A stretch of DNA of 33,119 nucleotides from Spirochaetia bacterium (GTDB lineage Bacteria > Spirochaetota > Spirochaetia > CADAEX01): the NCBI GenBank assembly GCA_017535435.1, contig JAFXTY010000081.1:1-33119 (forward strand), written 5' to 3'. Below, piece after piece: positions 1-7,700 of this stretch (positions are counted from its first letter, which is position 1; the number at the start of each line of letters is the position of its first letter). The notes under the pieces were generated by a model that saw nothing but the letters and a program-made list of their open reading frames with translations, was not told where the DNA came from and ran no database searches. The translations under genes were made by a program, and so were the position numbers.

Positions 1-472
1 CGTACAAGGTGCAGCTGCCTATTTTGTAGCCCCTCTCTCTGTAGTCCTTGAAAGTCCGGAAGACAGTATCGATCATCTCGGGAGCCATATTCTGGCTCAG
101 CCACTCCTGTCCTTTGCACAGGCGGTGCCGCTCAAAGCAGTATGGACAGCGGAAGTTGCAGTCGTATGTAGGCATGATGACCAGCCCGACGCCGCTTCTG
201 GAGAAGATAGTCCGGTATACGCGGCCCAAGAGCTTCAGGTCAGCCAGTTCGCCTTCCACGTCCTTGCAGGTAAGGTGACCACGCAGCAGGAGCCGTTCCC
301 TGATCGCCAGGGGCAGCTCGATAAAATTTCCAGCCTTAAGCTTATCTGCATCTTCCTTTGGAAGGATATCCATAGCGCCGTAAAGGCCATTTATCAAAAG
401 AGTCCTGTCTTTGATTTCCTCTTCTTTCCCGTCTATCAGAGGCAGGATTATTTCGTATGTACTTAATCTCAT
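1..472 (-). CDS. Radical SAM peptide maturase (RiPP), N-terminal part, cut by window edge
   Basis: The start is the ATG at 472, preceded by AGAAGG and lying 13 nt after the stop of the precursor gene at 486-767. I translated the 157 residues visible on the minus strand. The first ~95 residues form a leader-recognition-like or SPASM-maturase-type N-terminal region. A radical SAM motif follows, CNFRCPYC, with C105, C109 and C112 in the CxxxCxxC pattern that binds the [4Fe-4S] cluster used to cleave S-adenosylmethionine. The next residues (F113, E114) are typical of the peptide-modifying SPASM branch. Position directly downstream of a Nif11-type precursor indicates that it installs a radical-based crosslink, probably a thioether, on that peptide. 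The C-terminal SPASM cysteines, which would confirm the subclass, lie outside the window. No transporter or leader peptidase is seen in the window. Confidence 0.88.
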   Translation of the reverse strand, partial: MRLSTYEIILPLIDGKEEEIKDRTLLINGLYGAMDILPKEDADKLKAGNFIELPLAIRERLLLRGHLTCKDVEGELADLKLLGRVYRTIFSRSGVGLVIMPTYDCNFRCPYCFERHRLCKGQEWLSQNMAPEMIDTVFRTFKDYRERGYKIGSCTLY

Positions 473-485
473 TTATGATACCTTC

Positions 486-767
486 TTAGCAGCCCTTGAA
501 GTTTTCCCAGCCTACAGTACCGCAGACATGATGAGGACAGGAACTTTCACTTGGACAATTTGTCCAGCATACCCCGCCGGCAACCTTGTCCAGAGTAGCA
601 TCGTCCAGTTCGTAATCCTGAAGCTCTGTCATATATGCCTCGGCCTGTTCCTTGGTGATGACAACTCCCATCTTCTTTGCCAGGGCAATAAGCTCATCTG
701 CAGTCTTGCACTTCATTGCCATTGCAATCTGCTCTTTTGTCAGACTGCTTGTATCAAATTCTGCCAT
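486..767 (-). CDS. Nif11-type RiPP precursor peptide, Cys-rich core
   Basis: This 93-residue peptide has a 65-residue Nif11-like leader ending in the double-glycine site VAGG (G64, G65). The leader carries LTKEQ (9-13) and KTADELIALAKK (21-32), both typical of the family. The predicted 28-residue core (66-93) holds five cysteines (C67, C71, C77, C82, C93) in the pattern C-x3-C-x5-C-x4-C-x10-C, and begins V-C-W. A strong GGAGG ribosome site precedes the ATG. The radical SAM gene follows 13 nt later, so the two are almost certainly co-transcribed and the peptide is the maturase substrate. The name Nif11 reflects homology of the leader only and does not imply nitrogen fixation. The mature product and its activity are unknown; a ranthipeptide-like thioether peptide is my best guess. 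Confidence 0.9.
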   Translation of the reverse strand: MAEFDTSSLTKEQIAMAMKCKTADELIALAKKMGVVITKEQAEAYMTELQDYELDDATLDKVAGGVCWTNCPSESSCPHHVCGTVGWENFKGC

Positions 768-822
768 ATGATACCTCCAACATAAAAACTAATGTGATTA
801 TATATAACTGTCAATAAAAAAG

Positions 823-2466
823 TTAACTGTTGAACTTGTCCATATCTATCAGGTTCTCATGCCTTGCCACAATTGCAGTGCCCACCGCATCCCCTGTCAC
901 ATTTACAGTGCAGAGCATCATTCCTGCCAGAGGATAGAGCCCCATGACCAGGCTTATGGATTCTGCAGGAACACCTATCTGCTGAACCAGCAGCGACAGG
1001 CAGATGAGGGCGGCGCCAGGAACCCCGGGAGCTCCTATGGAGAGGACAAATATGGAGAAGAAAAGCGAGAGGAGTATGCTTCCTGTTATTGCGACTCCGA
1101 ATATTTTAGCCATGAAGAGAGTTGACACCATAAGGGCGACGCATGTGCCGTCCATGTTTATAGTGGCACCCAGAGGCAGCGAGAAGGAATAGACCCTTCT
1201 TGATATACCCATCTCCTCGGCCTGCTTAAGGGATGTAGGCAGTGTGGCATTGCTTGATGCAAAGGAGAAGGCTGTGATCATGACAGGGTAGTATTTCCTG
1301 ATGAAGCTGAGGGGGTTGAGTTTCCCCATTACCATAAGCAGGATGACATATACTCCAAGCATCAGGATATCGCCGAAGTAGAGGACAGGAACCCATACTA
1401 CGACATTGAGCAGCTGTGACAGGTCTATGGAGATCATCATCTTGGCCATGGAGCAGAACACCACAAGTGGAATAAAGCCTACAAGGGCAGTGGTGATCTT
1501 GGCGCATATACTGTTGGCCACAACCAGCACAGTCCGTATGAAGGGGAAGGTCTTGGTCAGGGCAGATGCGGCCAGCCCCAGTACTACAGCCATGAAGATA
1601 AGCTGCAGCATGTTGGAGGTCTGGAACGGAGTTATTATGTTGTTCGGGATGATGTTTATGATAGTGTCTTTTATGGAGATATCCATGTTGCTGCCGGCCG
1701 CAATGGTGGCTGATGCCGCATCGGTGACTGCAGAGGCAAGGGCAGGGGTGCCGATAGGGAATATCTGGTATGTGACATAACCCACCCCGATAGCCACCAC
1801 AGAGGTGAACATATAGAACAATATGATTTTCCCGGCTATCTTGCCCAAGGCCTTAAGGTCCCCGAAGTCTGCGATGCTGGAGGCCACCGAGCAGAAGACC
1901 AGGGGTGCCACTATCATCTTGAGGGCGTTCATGAACATTGTGTAGACAGGGGAGAATACGTAGTTGATGATTCCTTTTCCCACCTGTTCAGGAAGGACTT
2001 CATGTATCAGAAGACCTGCCGCCACACCACCTATCAGGGCAAGCAGTGTAAGTATAAGGTTCCGGAGCCGGGAGGCTTTGACCTTGATGGTGATTTTATT
2101 TATCCCCCGCACATAGCGGAAAGAGAAGTATTCACCGAACCACTTCGATACCAGATTGTGGATCACCTCGTTGGTATCTTCATCAGAGGATTCTTCCTTC
2201 AGCAGCATGGAATCCTCTATGGCAGAGGCATCAAACTTCTCTCCCTTGGCAGATATATGGATCTCCACATTTCCAAAGAGCCTGACGAATGAGAGTGTGA
2301 TATTTCCGGAAGCTTTTTCTATAAGGTTTGTCAGCACATCCTCGGTCATCATTGTTGTCCGCAGGATCTCTTTCTTCGGGACCTGATGCCGTGCCAGATC
2401 TGCTGATATAAGTTCTATTGTCTTAGGAACTTCGTTTAAGTCCGCAGCAATGTTTATCTTTTTCAT
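823..2466 (-). CDS. SDF-family (dicarboxylate/amino acid:cation) symporter with N-terminal RsbW-like domain
   Basis: A 547-residue protein in two parts. Residues 1-~130 are soluble and resemble a degenerate GHKL/RsbW-type fold: D43-x3-N47 fits an N-box, and KGEKFDA around 74-80 resembles a worn G1 box. From ~133 on it is an SDF (PF00375) sodium symporter, with the hairpin motif SSNATLP, NMDGT at 437-441 and NVTGD at 522-526, so the sodium-site residues are intact. The positions that in archaeal GltPh bind the acidic substrate (D394, R397) are here G515 and L518, so glutamate, aspartate or dicarboxylates are unlikely; a neutral substrate is more plausible. It is about 130 residues longer than ordinary SDF proteins. 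A short inverted repeat (2466-2483) overlaps the start region. A homologue with the same architecture lies at 30271-31878. Confidence 0.9.
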   Translation of the reverse strand: MKKINIAADLNEVPKTIELISADLARHQVPKKEILRTTMMTEDVLTNLIEKASGNITLSFVRLFGNVEIHISAKGEKFDASAIEDSMLLKEESSDEDTNEVIHNLVSKWFGEYFSFRYVRGINKITIKVKASRLRNLILTLLALIGGVAAGLLIHEVLPEQVGKGIINYVFSPVYTMFMNALKMIVAPLVFCSVASSIADFGDLKALGKIAGKIILFYMFTSVVAIGVGYVTYQIFPIGTPALASAVTDAASATIAAGSNMDISIKDTIINIIPNNIITPFQTSNMLQLIFMAVVLGLAASALTKTFPFIRTVLVVANSICAKITTALVGFIPLVVFCSMAKMMISIDLSQLLNVVVWVPVLYFGDILMLGVYVILLMVMGKLNPLSFIRKYYPVMITAFSFASSNATLPTSLKQAEEMGISRRVYSFSLPLGATINMDGTCVALMVSTLFMAKIFGVAITGSILLSLFFSIFVLSIGAPGVPGAALICLSLLVQQIGVPAESISLVMGLYPLAGMMLCTVNVTGDAVGTAIVARHENLIDMDKFNS

Positions 2467-2505
2467 GTCTTCATTTTAAGACAGAATAAGTTGCGGGTCA
2501 ATGAA

Positions 2506-2781
2506 TTAAAATAAATCAGCGTGGGAACCTGTGTCTACTAAAGTTAAAGTCAATATATCGTCTTCTTTAAGGTAGAGAAGAAGCCAATCTGGTTTTATGT
2601 GACACTCTCTCAACCCCACATATCTTCCTGATAGTTCGTGGTCTTTAAATTTAGCGGGGAGGGGAGTGTCTGTCCTCAATTTATCAACTATCTTCTTGAG
2701 CTCATCAATGGGCAGACCCCGCTTTTTAGCAAGCTTATAACTGCGCTTGAATGTGGAAGTCCATTTTATGGCATATATCAT
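2506..2781 (-). CDS. YafQ-family (RelE superfamily) mRNA interferase toxin
   Basis: This 91-residue protein matches the YafQ family: it opens with a KWTSTFKRSYK-like strand-helix and has the KDHELSG segment. It also has ECHIKPDWLLLY and the C-terminal TGSHADLF, which supply the histidine, aspartate, tryptophan and phenylalanine positions of the YafQ active site. Family members cut mRNA on the ribosome under stress. The start codon overlaps the antitoxin stop as ATGA, so translation is coupled and antitoxin is made first. Length is normal and no catalytic residue appears lost, so the toxin should be active. Confidence 0.9.
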   Translation of the reverse strand: MIYAIKWTSTFKRSYKLAKKRGLPIDELKKIVDKLRTDTPLPAKFKDHELSGRYVGLRECHIKPDWLLLYLKEDDILTLTLVDTGSHADLF

Positions 2782-3059
2782 GCGTCCAAGTCCTTGAAGA
2801 GTTCATCTATATCGGTATAGCTTTTTACCTTTGGATCGTGGGAAATCCTGCGGGCTTCTTCTAATGCCAGCTCTGCTCTTGAAGGAAGATATCTAGGCTC
2901 AGGGTACCGTACTTCGAAAGGTAATCCTTTGGTCAGAACCACCTGGCGGAGAAATATGCTGACCGCATCAGTAAGAGAAAGTCCAAGCCCTTTTAGAAGT
3001 TCAGCAGATTCCTTTTTCAGTTCAGAATCCAATCTTATATTTGTTGAAATAGATGCCAT
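2778..3059 (-). CDS. RelB/DinJ-family antitoxin
   Basis: This 93-residue protein begins with a ribbon-helix-helix segment (STNIRLDSELKKESAELL, then GLSLTDAVSIFLRQVV), typical of RelB/DinJ antitoxins that bind DNA through the N-terminus and the toxin through the C-terminus. The C-terminal half includes LPFEVRYPEPRYLP and a charged helix ending FKDLDA. It is the first gene of a two-gene operon with the YafQ-like toxin. Its promoter is near consensus. An inverted repeat over the ribosome site (3062-3078) is a plausible operator for autoregulation by the complex. Confidence 0.9.
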   Translation of the reverse strand: MASISTNIRLDSELKKESAELLKGLGLSLTDAVSIFLRQVVLTKGLPFEVRYPEPRYLPSRAELALEEARRISHDPKVKSYTDIDELFKDLDA

Positions 3060-3061
3060 TT

Positions 3062-3109
3062 GTATATCCTTTATATACTAATTTTAGCATTTTATGTATC
3101 GAATGTCAA
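3062..3109 (-). promoter_or_regulatory. Toxin-antitoxin promoter and operator-like inverted repeat
   Basis: On the minus strand TTGACA (3109-3104), a 17-bp spacer and TAAAAT (3086-3081) make a near-perfect sigma-70-type promoter. Downstream, GTATAT and ATATAC (3062-3067 and 3073-3078) form an inverted repeat that overlaps the ribosome site of the antitoxin gene, consistent with autoregulation. Confidence 0.7.
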
Positions 3110-3140
3110 CCAAAACAAAACATAATCGCAGTTTGGGTTG

Positions 3141-3884
3141 TCAGAAGAAGAGCCGTATTGCTGACACAAACGATATAGCCAGTATGAAGACTCTGTAGGA
3201 CTGGTTGGTGAACTTCTTCACAAAGAAGAGACCCAGCACAAAGCCCAGCACGATGAGCGGTGACATCAAGAGCGAAGTGACAAAAGTTACAGTGGTAATA
3301 TTATGCCATAGGAAAATGTAGAGGGGCAGCTTTACTATATCCACCAGGAAGCAGAAGAAGGCTGAGGTTCCGATCAGCTTATCCTTTGGCATGTTCAGCA
3401 TAAGAAGATAGGCCAGTATCACAGGACCGCCGGAAGCTCCCAGAGTAGAGGAGAGACCGGTAAGAGCGGCGAAAAGCCATCCCAGTATCATAATCACTTT
3501 CTTATTCTTCAGATGCCGCTTCTGCAGGTCGCTGTAGATGGCGAAGCACAGGCATGTGATCAGAATGCAACCCACTGTGATCTTGAAGGCATGGGTCGAG
3601 ATATTGGATCCGATGGCAAACCCCGCCCCGATGCCTGCCACCATTGCAATAAAAGTGCTCCGTATGATGTGCCAGTCAGTGTCCCGCCAATACCGGGCCA
3701 CAGAGAAGCAGTTGGAAATGACCACAATAGGCTGGGTGTAACCTAGGGCAGCCATAGGACCCAGGGAGGCGAACACAGTAGGGACAGTGATCATGTTCAC
3801 CGAGCGGATACCGGAGCGTTCAAGCCCCATGGAGAAGCTGTAGAGTGCCAGTATTATAGTCTGTGTCAGGGTCAGCTCAAGCAT
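3141..3884 (-). CDS. TSUP (TauE/SafE) family membrane permease, copy A
   Basis: A 247-residue hydrophobic protein with about eight membrane segments. It carries the repeated TSUP pattern: an N-terminal half with GLERSGIRSVNMITVP and a second half with ALTGLSSTLGASGGPVI. TSUP proteins move sulfite, sulfonates or other small anions across the cytoplasmic membrane; the substrate cannot be read from the sequence. It begins 9 nt after the stop of the homologous gene at 3894-4670, so the pair is one operon. Segments such as GASGGPVIL-YLL-LNM-KDKLIGTSAFF are shared almost word for word by both copies, indicating a tandem duplication. The two may form a heteromer or have distinct substrates. Confidence 0.85.
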   Translation of the reverse strand: MLELTLTQTIILALYSFSMGLERSGIRSVNMITVPTVFASLGPMAALGYTQPIVVISNCFSVARYWRDTDWHIIRSTFIAMVAGIGAGFAIGSNISTHAFKITVGCILITCLCFAIYSDLQKRHLKNKKVIMILGWLFAALTGLSSTLGASGGPVILAYLLMLNMPKDKLIGTSAFFCFLVDIVKLPLYIFLWHNITTVTFVTSLLMSPLIVLGFVLGLFFVKKFTNQSYRVFILAISFVSAIRLFF

Positions 3885-3893
3885 TCAGCTCCC

Positions 3894-4670
3894 TTACAGG
3901 AACAGCCGGATTCCGGAGATGATCAGCCAGACAGCAGAGAGGAAAGACATTGTTATAATGAATATCCGGAATGACTTGGAAGTGAAATGCTTCACCACAA
4001 GAAGCCCTAGGATAAGCCCCAGTGCCATGACAGGAATCAAAGTTATGTCGGCCAATATTGTGGTAAATGAAATATTGTGCCATGCAAAGAAATAGGTGGG
4101 CAGCTTGCAGATATTCACCATGAAGAAGAAGTAGGCAGATGTCCCGATCAGCTTTTCCTTGCTCAGGTTAAGGAGCAGCAGGAAGGAGAGGATCACAGGG
4201 CCGCCGGAAGCTCCCAGCATGGAAGATAGACCGGTGCAGAATGCGAAGAAAAGGCCTAGGAACAGGGTGGCCTTGGGATTCAGCTCATGCTGTTTCTGCA
4301 GGTCGTTATAAAGGATGAAGCACAGGCTTATGATGACGATGGTTCCCACCAGACACATGAAGGCTGGCTTTGAGAGGTATTTTCCGATGAAGGCTCCCAG
4401 CAGTATTCCGAAGATAGCCCCAGGGAAAGAGCGCTTCAGAATATGCCAGTCAGCGCTCCGCTTATAGTAGGTGATGGAGAAAATATCGGAGATAAGCACC
4501 ATGGGAAGCATATAGCCCATTGCAGTCTTAGGGTCGATGAAGAGCATGAGTATGGGAATGATGGGCATGTTGATGAGCCTTACGCCGGAGCGCTCGAAAC
4601 CCATGAAGAAACCATACAGACCAAGACAGATGAACTGAACCAGTGTCAACCCAAAAAAAGTACCTTCCAT
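3894..4670 (-). CDS. TSUP (TauE/SafE) family membrane permease, copy B
   Basis: A 258-residue permease homologous over its full length to the gene at 3141-3884, with the same GFERSGVRLINMPIIP and GASGGPVILSFLL signatures and about eight membrane segments. It is the upstream gene of the pair. A GAGG ribosome site precedes the ATG at 4670. It is transcribed divergently from the helicase-nuclease gene, with only 34 nt between the two starts. The transported anion is unknown. No sulfur-metabolism gene lies nearby to suggest one. Confidence 0.85.
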   Translation of the reverse strand: MEGTFFGLTLVQFICLGLYGFFMGFERSGVRLINMPIIPILMLFIDPKTAMGYMLPMVLISDIFSITYYKRSADWHILKRSFPGAIFGILLGAFIGKYLSKPAFMCLVGTIVIISLCFILYNDLQKQHELNPKATLFLGLFFAFCTGLSSMLGASGGPVILSFLLLLNLSKEKLIGTSAYFFFMVNICKLPTYFFAWHNISFTTILADITLIPVMALGLILGLLVVKHFTSKSFRIFIITMSFLSAVWLIISGIRLFL

Positions 4671-4684
4671 TTTATGCCTCTTTC

Positions 4685-4713
4685 TTGCATTCTACACCTG
4701 CCCAATGTATAAT
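4685..4713 (+). promoter_or_regulatory. Promoter overlapping the start of the AddB-AddA fusion gene
   Basis: TTGCAT (4685-4690), 17 bp, then a perfect TATAAT (4708-4713). The -10 box lies inside the first codons of the longest reading frame. If it is used, the ATG at 4705 cannot be the start, and translation would begin at the ATG at 4723 or later on a nearly leaderless mRNA. No ribosome site is visible before either ATG. Confidence 0.5.
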
Positions 4714-7700
4714 TCAATAGAAATGTATATTATCCCTAAAAAATATGATGCAGCCAAAATACGGCTGGAAATAAAGAAACAGATGGCAAAAGAGGGTAAG
4801 GAAGCTGTCCTTATCCCGGAACTTGGTACCCTTTACGATGTGGCTCTGGAGAAATCGGGCATAGGCCTTGGAAAAGGACTTGGAAAGGTAATCATGAAGG
4901 AGGACTTCTTCTGCCTCCTGGACCAGATTGATGAGCTTCCTGATAAATTCAAGAACAGCAACCGAAACTACAAAAGCGCAATCTTCGCTCTCCTTAACGA
5001 GATGTCCTTTGCCAGCGAAGAGCTGGACTCATACCCATTCCATGGCACAGTGCATGCCGCAGGCCTTACCAGGGAGCACTGTACTCTTATCTATAAGACA
5101 GTGCGGGAGCGGGGTTTCCTGTTCCGTGCCGAGGTATACCGCAAAGCTATTGAGGAGTTGGATAAGAAGGGTCTCCGGGAAGAGGAGGAATATATCCTTT
5201 ATCCAGGAGAGTACTATACTCATTTGGAGCAGCAGCTTCTGGAAAAGCTTGGTGCCAGCCCGGCCGATGCAGATGATGGCAACCAGGTCCTCTGCACCGC
5301 CATGTTCTCCGACGACACCACTGGTGATTTCCAGATTTCTGAGCCGGAGAAAATGGTGGGGTTCCTTAAGGCAGACTCCATTATGGAGCAGTATATTGCA
5401 GTAAAAGACCACATTCTTGCCACCATGAAAAATGATCCGTCTTTAAGGCTGGATGACTTCTGCCTGGTGCTTGGCGGCGATGATTCTCTTTCCCTGTGCA
5501 CATCATATTACGAATCCATAGGGTTTCATCCAGTCTCATCTGCATCAGTGCAGGCCGAGACCCCTCTGCTTGATGGCCTGAATCTTATTTTCTATGCCCT
5601 TTCAGGCGATATAGAGAAACTTATTCTGTACTTCAACCGTCATAATCCTGATTCAAAAGTGACATATGACCCCACATACGATTTCGGGGATTTTTGGAAC
5701 TTCAGCAAAAAACTGGCCAAAAGCGACGGCAGCAGATTTGACAGATTCCGGGATGTGCCTCCTGCATTCAAAGAATGGATCCAGAAATTCTCTGGTCTTG
5801 ACAACAGAAAACAGTCTGCCTCAAAGCATTTAAGACAGCTTCAGATCCACCTTAAGAAGCTTGATGCCGAGGGAGAAAGCCTCTATGAATATGAACCTTC
5901 GCTAAGGCAGATATTCAAGAGCGGGAAAGGGGAGGATATAGACATATCCCTCAAGGATCTGGTGGAATATTTCAAGAATATTCTGGCCGGCCGTAAGCGG
6001 AATCTTATCTCCACCTGGGACGATGGAATAGTGCTGGTGAAGATGGGTGAATACATTCCCAAGTGCCGTCATCTCTATTTTGCAGACCTGGAGGAGAAGA
6101 CCTTCCTTAAGGACAAGATGCCGAACCTGCTCCTCTCTTCTGAAGAGCATGATAATTTCAACACCGAAGTCTACGGCTGCACCAAGGAGGAGCACCTTAA
6201 AAAATGCTTTGCTCAAAGTGTTGCCCGTTCTCAGCGTATTCTCTTTGTCATTCCGAGCTACGACGAAGGTACCGTTGTTTCTGAATATGTGGAGAACGCT
6301 CTCCGGCTGTTCCCTGTGGAGAACCGCCCCGTAAAGGTTGTGTGGGGCAATGTTCCGGAATTCAGACATCCCTTCTTCCGCACATTCAGGAATACTGTTT
6401 GGGAAAATGCGGCGCCGGAACTGGCTCCTGCATCGTCCGAGGATTTTTTCAAGCCTCATGTGAAAGAGGGAGACCCTCTTGAGTATGTGCTTGGCAAGCT
6501 GAGCAGCGCCACAAGGATAGAGCCTTTCATGCGCTGTCCTGCCAGATTTATCTACGACTGTCAGGCACCAGGCACTCAACTGAAGGACGAGATCCATTTT
6601 ACCAGGGGCAATGCTTTCCATATGTTCTGCGAAATGTTTTTTTCTAAGCAGAACATTAAAGTTTTCGCCATGAACAATCCGGACCTGGTACAGGAGGTTG
6701 CACTGTATCTGAGCAATCTTCCCTGTGATCCGGAGCTGGCTGCCTATATGGACAGCCTGGATGTCCGGGGCATGTTCAAGACAGTCTGCGACAAGTACAG
6801 TGATCTCAAGCTTAAAGATACCGATCTTCACACCTACCTTTCATTTATCTGCCGCTGCATGAAAGATCTTATGGGTGACTGCGACAGCTCATCCATACGG
6901 CTTGAGGTTTTTATCGGAGGCGCCCCGCTTCTGTCTGATCCCCCTGTTGCTGTGGGAGAGGGCTATATCGACATGATGTTCTGCACCACCAATGGCGAGG
7001 TGGTTCTTGTTGATTTCAAATCAACTGATATCAAGGAATTCCCTGAGGATGTGAATTCCATTTCCAATGTTCAGCTCCTAATTTATTCCCATATTGTGGA
7101 GGAGGCTCTTAAAAACCGTGATTTCTCTGTGTTCCAGCCCACCGATGAGCAGCGAGGCAGGATGAAAGAGAAAGGGAAGGATGAGTCGTCTATCCTGAAT
7201 CCAGGCTACTTTGATTCAATTGAGGCAGATGCACCTGTCAGCGCTTTCTATCTTTCCTATAAGGGTAATGATAATTACAGGGCGGTCAGCGGAATCTCAA
7301 GCCTTGAAGATCCATACGGCAGGTTTGAGAACAAGCTGAAAGACCTGCTGGGCCAGGCTGCGAGAAATGAGTTCAAGCCTTCCTACAACAAGGACTGTAT
7401 ATTCTGCCCGATCAATTCCTTCTGTCCCGACCGGGAGAACGGTATGAGCATGGATGCCCTTTATCAGAGGCTTAATCTGAAGGGACCATTCTTCAATCAG
7501 TATCCTGTGCCTAAGGAGCTGACCTCTGCAGCTTCAGGCCCATCCAGTCCTGCTGACGATCCGGTCAGGATAATACAGTTTGCAGAGCGGGCAAAATATT
7601 CTGCAGTTGCCGACACCAGCAGTGATATCATAATATCTGCCGGGGCAGGGGCCGGTAAGACCGAGGTCCTTACCACCCGTTATCTCAATCTCCTGCTGAG

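Noticed and set aside
486-767. Nif11 protein as part of nitrogen fixation
   Set aside because: Only the leader resembles Nif11. The GG site, Cys-rich tail and radical SAM neighbour show a peptide natural product.
797-814. TTGACA and TATAAT upstream of the first RiPP precursor as a promoter
   Set aside because: The two boxes are only 6 bp apart on the minus strand, so they cannot work together. Either may pair with a weaker partner, but I cannot assign one.
5902-6831. Long antisense open frame (309 codons) within the AddB-AddA gene, and another at 8611-9621
   Set aside because: The plus-strand frame carries conserved motifs throughout; the antisense frames have no recognisable domain or ribosome site.
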